A DNA stretch of 48,605 bases from Promineifilum sp. (GTDB lineage Bacteria; Chloroflexota; Anaerolineae; Promineifilales; Promineifilaceae). Positions 42,268 to 48,605 of this stretch are shown in pieces. Position numbers and translations under genes: made by a program. The DNA lies in assembly GCA_018058545.1 (NCBI GenBank), contig JAGOZU010000015.1, forward strand, positions 1 to 48,605, written 5' to 3'. The notes below the pieces were generated by a model, which was not told the DNA's origin, did no database searches, and was given only the letters and a program-made list of their open reading frames with translations. Each line of letters starts with the position of its first letter. The first letter of the stretch is position 1.

Positions 42268-42333
42268 ATGCACAAGAGCGATGATTTCAAGCGCCTGTTT
42301 GCCAACCGATATGGGGTGAGCCATGGATCATGA
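42268..42333 (+). CDS. Possible 21-residue leader peptide overlapping the next start
   Basis: Starts MHKSDDFKRLFANRYG, followed by VSHGS. Its ATG lies eight bases after a strong -10, the same spacing as the leaderless genes here. Its TGA overlaps the beginning of the 273-residue gene (ATG at 42323) in another frame. This would allow translational coupling from a leaderless mini-gene to the operon. No homology is recognised. Confidence 0.4.
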   Translation: MHKSDDFKRLFANRYGVSHGS

Positions 42334-43144
42334 CTCATTCAACGATGGGATAGGTTCCATTCCAGTCGAAGACCTCGATCCGGGAGATGAGCTGACCGAA
42401 TTGGCTCCCTTCCCCGCGCCGCCGCCGGCCACGGTGGAGCGCGCGGCCGAGACATCAGTCGCCCCAGACTCACCCGATCCCGAATTCGACGCCTATATGG
42501 CCGTCGTCAAGCTGCTCATCGGCGGCACGGTGGAGGGCACGGCCGAACTGGTGCATCGCCTCGAAGTGTGGGAGGCTCAGCTTCGCGCGGCCGAGGGCGA
42601 TCCGGAACCTGGCGAGATCAATCATGCCAACGACATGGCCCGCTATATGCTGGTGGGCATGGCCCTCGACGCGAGCGACGGCCTGCGACGGCGGGTGGTC
42701 GGGTTTGCACAAGCATCCGATGTCTTCTTCCGCTTCTCCGGCAGCATGGCCCGGCCGCTGGTGAACAACCGTCTGACCGGCATCGTCGGCCGCCCGATCG
42801 ATCGCGCCTTCAACCGGCTGGTCGAACGCGGCCAACAAAACGTCGACAAATGGATCGAGATGGGTCGCCATCAGGAACCGGGCGCGCGTCGCCTGGCCCG
42901 CAAGACCTTTACCGAGATTCAGGACGAATTCATTGGCCATCTGGCCGAAAATCAGGAACTGGCCGACCTGGTACAGAAGAAAAGCATGGGGCTGGCTACC
43001 GAGGCGGTGGATGAGTTCCGCTCGCGGACGGTGTCGGCCGATGAACTGGCCGAAAAGCTCGTCCGTCGTATTCTGCGACGGCCGGCACGCCCCGAGCTGC
43101 CCGCGTCGATCGAGGAAAACCGACTGACGGACGGCACCGACTGA
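42323..43144 (+). CDS. Hypothetical protein, soluble, helical
   Basis: A 273-residue protein I cannot assign to a named family. The first ~55 residues are acidic and Pro-rich (ELAPFPAPPPATVE), probably disordered. The remainder is helical: DAYMAVVKLLIGGTVEGTAE, a central segment RPIDRAFNRLVERGQQNVD, and a C-terminal stretch IGHLAENQELADLVQKKSMG leading to RTVSADELAEKLVRRILRR. There is no signal peptide or clear membrane helix. It precedes an RDD protein by 52 bp on the same transcript. The association with a membrane RDD protein and a lipid acyltransferase suggests a membrane- or lipid-body-associated role; that is only inference. Confidence 0.65.
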   Translation: MDHDSFNDGIGSIPVEDLDPGDELTELAPFPAPPPATVERAAETSVAPDSPDPEFDAYMAVVKLLIGGTVEGTAELVHRLEVWEAQLRAAEGDPEPGEINHANDMARYMLVGMALDASDGLRRRVVGFAQASDVFFRFSGSMARPLVNNRLTGIVGRPIDRAFNRLVERGQQNVDKWIEMGRHQEPGARRLARKTFTEIQDEFIGHLAENQELADLVQKKSMGLATEAVDEFRSRTVSADELAEKLVRRILRRPARPELPASIEENRLTDGTD

Positions 43145-43196
43145 CGGCGACCGGCTGTTCAGGCATGAGACCGATTAAGGCTATCGACGATAACCC

Positions 43197-43802
43197 GTGA
43201 CCCAACTCACCAGCCCACACCCATCGCTTCGTGGTAATTACGCCGGATTCGTCACGCGATCCATCGCTTTCTCCATCGACCTGCTTCTGGTCGCAACTGT
43301 CCAAATCACCATCCTGCTCCTCGTGCGCTTGCTGCTGGATTTCTTCGGCCTCGATCAATTGGCCAAGGCGATCTTTGAGCCGAGCGAAACAACCAATTTG
43401 CCGATGTTCGTCGTGATCATCCGCTGGATGTTCGCCATCCTCGGCAGCGGCCTCCTGTTCGCCGCCTACGTCATTTCGTCCTGGTTGCTGGTCGACAAGA
43501 CGGTGGGCCACGCCTTGCTGGGTTTGCGCGTGCTGCGCACAAATGGGCAGCCGCTCACGATAGGCCCGGCCGTGCGGCGCGTTCTGGGCTACTATGTATC
43601 TTTTCTGGCGCTCTTCCTCGGTTTCCTGTGGATACTGGTCGACGACCGGCGCCAGGGCTGGCATGACAAGATGGCCGACACCATCGTCATCTATGATTGG
43701 GACGCGCGACTGGGCAAGCGATTGCGCGAGTTGCTGGCCCGTCAGCAAGCGGAGCGGCAAGACGCATTGAACGAGCCGCCGAATATCATTTCTCAAGGAT
43801 AA
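43197..43802 (+). CDS. RDD family membrane protein
   Basis: A 201-residue membrane protein of the RDD family. The first helix follows GFVTRSIAFSIDLLLVATV with the conserved Arg and Asp, a long loop follows (KAIFEPSETTNLP), then further helices, and DDRRQGWHDKMADTIVI provides the last conserved Asp region. GTG start. Some family members are sodium/proton exchangers, but most are uncharacterised. The stop is six bases before the acyltransferase start, so co-translation is likely. Confidence 0.85.
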   Translation: MTQLTSPHPSLRGNYAGFVTRSIAFSIDLLLVATVQITILLLVRLLLDFFGLDQLAKAIFEPSETTNLPMFVVIIRWMFAILGSGLLFAAYVISSWLLVDKTVGHALLGLRVLRTNGQPLTIGPAVRRVLGYYVSFLALFLGFLWILVDDRRQGWHDKMADTIVIYDWDARLGKRLRELLARQQAERQDALNEPPNIISQG

Positions 43803-43808
43803 ACAGCC

Positions 43809-45206
43809 ATGTCCAATGCTATTGTCCCCCTTTCCAATGTGGATGCCGCCTGGCTCAAGATGGAGGACCCGACGAACCTGATGATGGTGACGGGCGTCCT
43901 GACCTTTGCCAAGCCGGTGGATATGGCCTATCTGCGAACCCTGATCGAGAGCCGCCTGCTTCAGTTTGATCGCTTCCGCCAGCGAGTCGTCCGTCCGTCC
44001 TTGCCGATGGCCCCGCATTATTGGGAATTCGACCCGACCTTCAATGTCAACGCCCACCTTCATCACATCGGACTTCCAAGCCCCCACGACAAGTCGGCGC
44101 TCCAGCAGCTTGTCAGCGATCTGATGAGTACGTCCCTCGATTTCAGCAAGCCGCTGTGGCAGATGCACGTCATCGACGGCTATGGCGACGGCGGGGCCAT
44201 CGTGGTGCGACTCCACCATGCCATGGCTGACGGCATGGCGCTAATCGGCGTGTTGCTGGCCCTGACGGAGATGAGTCCCGGCGCTCCCCAACCCGAGCCG
44301 GACGGCCTGTCGGAAGCGGCCAACCCGCCGGGCAGTTTGCTCGGATCATGGGAGGCGCTCCAGCTCCGGACGGCCGAGTTGCTGGGCAAGGGGGTGAAGG
44401 TCGGCCGCCGCGCCCTCCTCGAGAGCCTGGAGAGCTACCTGAACAACGACCGCCCGCGCGAGCTGGCCGAGATCGCCAACGACTATGCCCATGCCGCCGG
44501 CAAGCTGGCGTTGCGCGCCCCGGACCCGCCCAATATCTTTAGGGGGCGACTCTCCGTCGCCAAGCGGGCCGCCTGGTCGCGGCCGCTGCCTCTCAGCGAG
44601 GTTAAGGCGATGCGCAAGGCCACCGGGGCGACGATCAACGACCTGATGATCGCGGCCATCACGGGCGGCTTGCGTCGCTATTTGGAAACGCATGACGAGG
44701 AGATCGTCGATTTCCGCGCCGCCGTGCCCGTCAATCTGCGCGGCCCGAACGAGATGGGCGGATTGGGCAACAAGTTCGGGCTGGTCTTTCTCGACCTGCC
44801 CGTCGGCATGGTCGATATGCCCAAGCGGCTGGCCGCCGTTCGCTACCGGATGGAGTCGCTAAAAGACAGCCAGGAAGCGCCGGTGTCGCTCGATGTATTG
44901 GGCGCGATCGGTTTCTCGGCCCAGGCGATCCAGGACGCGGCGGTGCGCATCATCGGGGGGAAGGCGACGGCCGTGCTGACTAATATGCCCGGCCCGCCCA
45001 TCCCGCTCTATCTGGCCGGACAACCCATCGAAAGCTTTATGTTTTGGGTGCCCCAGAGCGGCCGTCTGGGATTGGGTATCAGCATCCTCAGCTACGCGGG
45101 CAATATCTATGTCGGCGTCGCCACCGACGCGGGCCTCGTGCCCGACCCGGATGAGATCATCGACGGGTTTTATGCGGAGTATGATGAGTTGTTGGGGATG
45201 GTTTAG
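43809..45206 (+). CDS. WS/DGAT wax ester synthase / diacylglycerol acyltransferase
   Basis: A 465-residue acyltransferase that makes wax esters or triacylglycerol from acyl-CoA. The catalytic HHxxxDG motif is RLHHAMADGMAL. Other family features: the N-terminal WLKMEDPTNLMMVTGVLTF, PLWQMHVIDGY just before the active site, NDLMIAAITGGLRRYL, AAVPVNLRGPNEMGGLGNKF and TNMPGPPIPLYLAGQ. This implies neutral lipid storage or an unusual envelope ester lipid. It is the third gene of the operon and ends 4 bp from the convergent toxin gene. Confidence 0.92.
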   Translation: MSNAIVPLSNVDAAWLKMEDPTNLMMVTGVLTFAKPVDMAYLRTLIESRLLQFDRFRQRVVRPSLPMAPHYWEFDPTFNVNAHLHHIGLPSPHDKSALQQLVSDLMSTSLDFSKPLWQMHVIDGYGDGGAIVVRLHHAMADGMALIGVLLALTEMSPGAPQPEPDGLSEAANPPGSLLGSWEALQLRTAELLGKGVKVGRRALLESLESYLNNDRPRELAEIANDYAHAAGKLALRAPDPPNIFRGRLSVAKRAAWSRPLPLSEVKAMRKATGATINDLMIAAITGGLRRYLETHDEEIVDFRAAVPVNLRGPNEMGGLGNKFGLVFLDLPVGMVDMPKRLAAVRYRMESLKDSQEAPVSLDVLGAIGFSAQAIQDAAVRIIGGKATAVLTNMPGPPIPLYLAGQPIESFMFWVPQSGRLGLGISILSYAGNIYVGVATDAGLVPDPDEIIDGFYAEYDELLGMV

Positions 45207-45209
45207 ATG

Positions 45210-45641
45210 CTAATCCAGCCAGTTTTCGCGCTTTAGTTCGGTAATTGGCTCAAAATCTCTGTCAGTGGAAAGCAAAATTAGATCATATCGTAGGGCTACA
45301 GCAGCGATCAGGGCATCAACTGTTCCCAATTGGCGACCTCTCCCTCGCAGGGCTGTTTGGAGTTCGGCCGCTAATTGGGCATCATCTTCGTCTGGTATAA
45401 AACAGGAAATATATTGTCTGAGTCGATACCACTCCTCCAAATTTTGAGCAGCACGTGGCAACGTTGATAATCCGAATAACGTTTCGGTGAGAATAGGAAT
45501 AGCAATTGCAAATGTATGTGCTTGTGATACTTCGGCCTGGACAAGCCGTCTCAGAGGATGCGACAGAGTAACTAAGGGGGAGGCGTGGTTAGAATCGAGT
45601 AAATAGCTCGCCAACTTAACCACCCCATTCTTTTGCGTCAA
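45210..45641 (-). CDS. PIN-domain ribonuclease toxin (VapC-like)
   Basis: A 143-residue PIN-domain protein, a metal-dependent RNase of a type II toxin-antitoxin pair. Acidic active-site residues: Asp in SYLLDSNHAS, Glu in PILTETLFGL, Asp in GTVDALIAAVAL and Asp in LLSTDRDFEPI. It overlaps the antitoxin gene by 26 bp. A GTG at 45623, overlapping the antitoxin stop codon, is an alternative start just before the conserved LLDSN. Lower GC content than neighbouring genes fits mobility. Confidence 0.85.
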   Translation of the reverse strand: MTQKNGVVKLASYLLDSNHASPLVTLSHPLRRLVQAEVSQAHTFAIAIPILTETLFGLSTLPRAAQNLEEWYRLRQYISCFIPDEDDAQLAAELQTALRGRGRQLGTVDALIAAVALRYDLILLSTDRDFEPITELKRENWLD

Positions 45642-45960
45642 AATCGACCCGATCCATCGCCTTCATTTCCTCTTCGACAGCGGCCCATTGTCGCTGCCAC
45701 TTCTCCAGATTGAAATTTGGATCCTCAGGAGCAGCCTCCAAGGCTTCCTTCAAAGACCCAACAGCCGGCCGTATGGCGTGTGGATTAGGTGGCAAGGCCT
45801 TGATTTTCGCTATCACTTCTTCCAGGTTGGGAGAAGTCTCGACAAATAGCGCCTCTTCAAGAATCTGCGCGGCCAATTTCTCAGGCGAGAGGCGTCGTTG
45901 GCGCGCTGCGCGGCGTAGGTTTTTCTCTAATGTCTCAGACAGTTGAATAGAAATCGTCAT
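45616..45960 (-). CDS. Antitoxin of the PIN toxin
   Basis: A 114-residue protein. The N-terminal part (MTISIQLSETLEKNLRRAAR, then RLSPEKLAAQILEEAL) has the ribbon-helix-helix pattern of CopG-type antitoxins for DNA binding and autoregulation. The rest is an acidic/aromatic tail (EKWQRQWAAVEEEM) that probably wraps the toxin. The ATG is preceded by GAGG. It is the first gene of the pair. Confidence 0.82.
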   Translation of the reverse strand: MTISIQLSETLEKNLRRAARQRRLSPEKLAAQILEEALFVETSPNLEEVIAKIKALPPNPHAIRPAVGSLKEALEAAPEDPNFNLEKWQRQWAAVEEEMKAMDRVDFDAKEWGG

Positions 45961-46160
45961 GAGAATTGCCTCTTATCCAACGTTACGATCCTCAACAGCA
46001 GTACCGAAAAACACAGGGCCTTGCACCACACTTATTTTAAGTCGATGACAAGGGTTTTTCAAGCCAATAAAGGACTCGCAGTGACCTGCCCCCATAACCG
46101 GGGGATAGATCAATCCGGTCAGATGTATTAGCAGAATTATACATCGTTTCTCTTGTACCT

Positions 46161-46177
46161 GACGTCGCTAACGTCAC
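46161..46177 (-). repeat. Two-unit copy of the GACGTTAGY nonamer
   Basis: The reverse complement of this site reads GTGACGTTAGCGACGTC, i.e. GACGTTAGC followed by GACGTC. It matches the unit of the tandem array at 46455-46490, on the opposite strand, 280 bp away. Confidence 0.55.
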
Positions 46178-46258
46178 AAACATCAGGGCAACCCAACCTT
46201 CGGGGAAGGGCGGGATATTGCAGGTGAACAAATTAATGCGGTATAGGGCTTCGCAGAA

Positions 46259-46323
46259 GGGTCAGGCAACCGGGAAGGGACGTCACATGTTTCCATGGAG
46301 ATGGTTGCCCGGTTGCCTGACCC
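46259..46323. repeat. 16-bp perfect inverted repeat with 33-bp centre
   Basis: GGGTCAGGCAACCGGG (46259-46274) and CCCGGTTGCCTGACCC (46308-46323) are exact reverse complements around a 33-base spacer. Neither strand has a following T-run, so it is not an ordinary terminator. It could be a REP/MITE-like element or a recombination site. Confidence 0.8.
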
Positions 46324-46454
46324 CTACCGTACCCTTGATTAATTTGAAAAAAAATGCAGGAATCCGCCGGAGTATGGCGGCGTGTGGAAACCGGGGTTTC
46401 GGCGAGGGGAACTGCTCAGCGCCGACACCAGTAGCGTCGGGACGTTGGACGCTC

Positions 46455-46490
46455 GACGTTAGTGACGTTGATGGCGTTAGTGACGTTTAT
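46455..46490 (+). repeat. 9-bp tandem repeat, consensus GACGTTAGT
   Basis: Four contiguous units: GACGTTAGT, GACGTTGAT, GGCGTTAGT, GACGTTTAT. A looser copy, GACGTTGGA, lies just upstream at 46441. Confidence 0.75.
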
Positions 46491-46715
46491 ACAATGAATG
46501 ACTGTATTATTTTTGACGACCATGATCACGGCCGCTTGTCAGGCATTTATCCCTTCCTGCCTTGAATCTCGCTTTCAGGCCGGTGACTCGATTGAAGCTG
46601 CCAAAGCGGCGTATGGCAGAGCGAACCTGGACCTTCTCCGCCAATGCGTCTTGTATCATGCATGCAACCACAGAGATTGGAGAAGAGCTTGACTTTGAGG
46701 GTCACTTTACCGCTC

Positions 46716-48356
46716 TCATTTCCTGGTCGTATTCGGGACTGACACCCTGAGAATAGCTCCCTCATTGCTTCCCAGTATGAGGGACGCATCGGGGATATTA
46801 CCGGTGCGATACGGTTCAGTTGAGAGGACACCCTCAACTCGATCCGATAAGGCGACTTGCTTCAAGTCAACTGTTTGCATTTCATCACTTAAGTTAAGTA
46901 CCACTAAAAATCCGTCGCTCCCCGGCCACGTTCGCCGATAAGCCAATACGTCCTCCATGCCTAAATCCACCTCTCCATAAGCCCCCCGATTCAGCGCCGG
47001 CTCGGCTCGTCTTAGCTCAGCCAGGCGGCGGAAGAAGTTCAGCATGGAATCCGGATCGCCCTCCTGCGCGGCCACGTTTCGCTCGCGGTAGTCGGCCGCC
47101 AGCGGCAGCCACGGCGTCGTTTTCGGCGCGGTAAAACCGGCGTTGGGCGAATCGTCCCACTGCATCGGCGTGCGCTCCGGGTCGCGGCCAAATACTTCGA
47201 AATGCTCCGGTTGTTGGCGGGCGGCCGGGTCAACCGTCAATTCATAGGGGATGGGTACGTCCTCCATGCCGATTTCGTCGCCGTAGTAACAGGTCGGCGT
47301 GCCGCGCAGCGTCAGCAGCAACATCTGGGCCACGCGAGCCTGCGCCCGGCCGACACGGCTGGCGACGCGATGCTGGTCGTGGTTGCCCAGCACCCAGTTA
47401 GGCCACCCGCCCGGCGGCAGCGCTCCCTCATATTCGCGGATGTAATCGCCGACGACCCGCGCTTCCCACGGCAGATTGATCAGCCGGAAGTTGAACGGCA
47501 TGTGGCACTCGTCGCCGTCGCCGTAGTAGGTCATCAGTTCCGCCGTGTCCAGATAGATCTCGCCGACCATCATGCGCTCGTCGTACTCGTCCAAAACGGC
47601 GCGCATTTGCTTGATGATGTCGTGGATACCCTCGACGCCGGCGGTGTAGATGTGCCGGATTTGGTCGAACGGCCGCGCGTCCGGCCCGGCGTCGGGGTTG
47701 GGCGGCTCGTCGCGGAACTGCTCGTCCTTCAGCATCAGCCAGATAACATCCACCCGGAAGCCGTCCACGCCCCGGTCGAGCCAGAAGCGCATGTTGTCGA
47801 GCATGGCCGGCAAGACCTCGGGGTGGCGATAGTTCAGTTCCGGCTGGCTGCGGTGGAACTGATGCATGTAGAACTGGCCGGTGTGAGCATCCCAGGTCCA
47901 GGCGTCCCCGCCGAAATGGGATTGCCAGTTGTTGGGCGGGCGCGACTCGGGTGGGCCGTCGCCGGGGGCCGGGTCGCGCCACAGGTAGTAGTCGCGCTTG
48001 GGGTTGTCACGACTGCTGCGGCTCTCCACAAACCAGGCGTGCTCGTCCGACGTGTGATTGGGCACGAGATCGAGGATGACCTTCAAGTCGCGGGCGTGAG
48101 CCTCGGCCAGCAGCCGGTCGAAGTCGGCCAAGGTGCCGAACATCGGGTGGATATCGCAATAGTCGGCCACGTCATAGCCGAAATCGTGCATCGGCGACGG
48201 GAAGATAGGCGAGATCCAGATGGCATCGATATGGAGCGACTTGAGGTAATCAAGCCGCCGGATGATGCCGTTCAGGTCACCAACGCCATCGGCGTTGCTA
48301 TCCTGAAAGGAGCGAGGATAAATCTGGTAAATGATCCCGGTTTGCCACCAGTGCAT
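46716..48356 (-). CDS. GH13 alpha-glucosidase (oligo-1,6-glucosidase / trehalulose-hydrolase type)
   Basis: A 546-residue cytoplasmic glycoside hydrolase family 13 enzyme. Conserved regions in order: VILDLVPNHTSDEH, the nucleophile Asp in VDGFRVDVIWLM, the acid/base Glu in MMVGEIYLD, and the transition-state Asp in LGNHDQHRVAS. Length, the opening WWQTGIIYQIYPRSFQDSN, and a C-terminal beta-domain (LNLSDEMQTVDL) fit the oligo-1,6-glucosidase/alpha-glucosidase subfamilies acting on short alpha-glucosides. There is no signal peptide. GGAGGTTG lies eight bases before the ATG. It stands alone, with no sugar transporter nearby. Confidence 0.93.
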   Translation of the reverse strand: MHWWQTGIIYQIYPRSFQDSNADGVGDLNGIIRRLDYLKSLHIDAIWISPIFPSPMHDFGYDVADYCDIHPMFGTLADFDRLLAEAHARDLKVILDLVPNHTSDEHAWFVESRSSRDNPKRDYYLWRDPAPGDGPPESRPPNNWQSHFGGDAWTWDAHTGQFYMHQFHRSQPELNYRHPEVLPAMLDNMRFWLDRGVDGFRVDVIWLMLKDEQFRDEPPNPDAGPDARPFDQIRHIYTAGVEGIHDIIKQMRAVLDEYDERMMVGEIYLDTAELMTYYGDGDECHMPFNFRLINLPWEARVVGDYIREYEGALPPGGWPNWVLGNHDQHRVASRVGRAQARVAQMLLLTLRGTPTCYYGDEIGMEDVPIPYELTVDPAARQQPEHFEVFGRDPERTPMQWDDSPNAGFTAPKTTPWLPLAADYRERNVAAQEGDPDSMLNFFRRLAELRRAEPALNRGAYGEVDLGMEDVLAYRRTWPGSDGFLVVLNLSDEMQTVDLKQVALSDRVEGVLSTEPYRTGNIPDASLILGSNEGAILRVSVPNTTRK

Positions 48357-48420
48357 GGTTCAACCTCCAGTTTCACGGTGCCGGCGGCCGTGCTGCTCCA
48401 GGCAGCTGCGAGTATCGCCT

Positions 48421-48605
48421 TTAGACAAATACAGCCGGCGATACCCCAAACCGTGCCGCCAACTCCTTAATCTGCCGTACGTTGAGTTCTCGCTTGCCGC
48501 TGAGTACCTCCGAGACCACTCCCTGCGAGCCGACTTCAGGCAAATCGGACTGTCGTAGGCCGTGTTCTTCCATCAGATAGGCCAGCACGGCGTCGCCGTC
48601 AGTTC
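48421..48605 (-). CDS. higA: HigA-like helix-turn-helix antitoxin (5' partial)
   Basis: The last 61 codons of a gene that begins beyond the right edge. The visible protein includes VLAYLMEEHGLRQSDLP, GSQGVVSEVLSGKRELN and IKELAARFGVSPAVFV, then TAA. This is an XRE-type helix-turn-helix with the SGKRELN wing typical of HigA (COG5499-type) antitoxins, which bind their own promoter and neutralise the HigB RNase. In such loci higB precedes higA, so the toxin gene would be expected just outside the window. The glucosidase start follows 64 bp downstream. Confidence 0.8.
   Translation of the reverse strand, partial: TDGDAVLAYLMEEHGLRQSDLPEVGSQGVVSEVLSGKRELNVRQIKELAARFGVSPAVFV

Larger units (their letters stand above)
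45961..46715. other. 755-bp gap with repeats, no convincing gene
   Basis: The longest gene-free stretch of the window, between the antitoxin start and the glucosidase stop. It holds three repeat features (listed separately), the antitoxin ribosome-binding site, and a few short frames. The longest, 46218-46565 on the plus strand, crosses both repeat elements and looks random. A 64-codon frame at 46498-46692 (start MTVLFLTTMITAACQAFIP, then helix-like SIEAAKAAYGRANLDLLRQC) could be a remnant but has no start signal I trust. Confidence 0.6.

Noticed and set aside
46218-46692. Short plus-strand frames in the accessory gap.
   Set aside because: They run through the inverted repeat and nonamer array, show no conserved pattern and lack start signals.
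1-48605. CRISPR array, IS element, prophage or rRNA/tRNA genes.
   Set aside because: No regularly spaced direct repeats, transposase, integrase, phage structural gene or rRNA-like sequence was seen on either strand.

Overview
The window is about 48.6 kb of GC-rich, gene-dense bacterial chromosome. The best match is a member of the Chloroflexota, probably Anaerolineae-like. This rests on several things seen together: a phosphomutase/DUF3090/SCO1664-family gene trio otherwise best known from Actinobacteria; a complex I cluster with two NuoM genes; lipoproteins with Thr/Pro-rich stalks and no outer-membrane machinery; a secreted peptidoglycan-recognition amidase; and many genes whose start codon lies 5-8 nt after a -10 hexamer, i.e. 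probable leaderless mRNAs. No rRNA, tRNA, CRISPR array, IS element or prophage was found.

Layout. 1-6.5 kb (+): PBP2-like transpeptidase (5' end outside the window), the trio, a Sir2 deacylase and thioredoxin reductase, closed by an intrinsic terminator. 6.6-15.8 kb: a membrane-anchored HExxH protease-like protein (-), an ABC exporter (+), a 59-residue membrane protein with its own promoter and terminator (-), a crotonase (-), a degenerate CPBP-like membrane protein (-), an MFS transporter overlapping imidazolonepropionase (+), and a parvulin-type foldase lipoprotein (+). 15.9-21.5 kb (-): a GT2 glycosyltransferase coupled to a PhnD-like binding lipoprotein, an anchored Ig-like protein, Lgt and a CDP-alcohol phosphatidyltransferase.

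21.6-34.2 kb (-) is the energetic core: nuoA-H-J-K-L-M-M2-N, then directly atpI-B-E-F/H. Both operons are split. The complex I operon carries only membrane-arm subunits (no B, C, D, E, F, G or I). The ATP synthase operon ends at a terminator after a fused b/delta gene (no A, G, D or C). One NuoM paralogue has lost the conserved TMH7 lysine, NuoL has a lengthened C-terminal lateral-helix region, NuoH has a His/Gly-rich tail, and subunit a has a large extra loop.

34.4-45.2 kb: an orphan OmpR-type regulator (+), a GH16-like protein coupled to a geranylgeranyl-reductase-family flavoprotein (-), a large secreted amidase (-), a P1B-4-like metal ATPase with a palindrome-rich promoter (+), and an operon of an unknown protein, an RDD protein and a WS/DGAT acyltransferase (+). 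45.2-48.6 kb has an accessory character: a PIN toxin-antitoxin pair (-), a 755-bp repeat-bearing gap, a GH13 glucosidase (-), and the 3' part of a HigA-like antitoxin running off the end.

Functionally the window is mostly cell-envelope and energy metabolism: wall synthesis and remodelling, lipoprotein maturation (phospholipid synthase plus Lgt, with several lipoproteins nearby as clients), proton pumping and ATP synthesis. The most interesting material is the rebuilt complex I/ATP synthase locus, the widespread leaderless-type promoters, and several undescribed small or regulatory elements.
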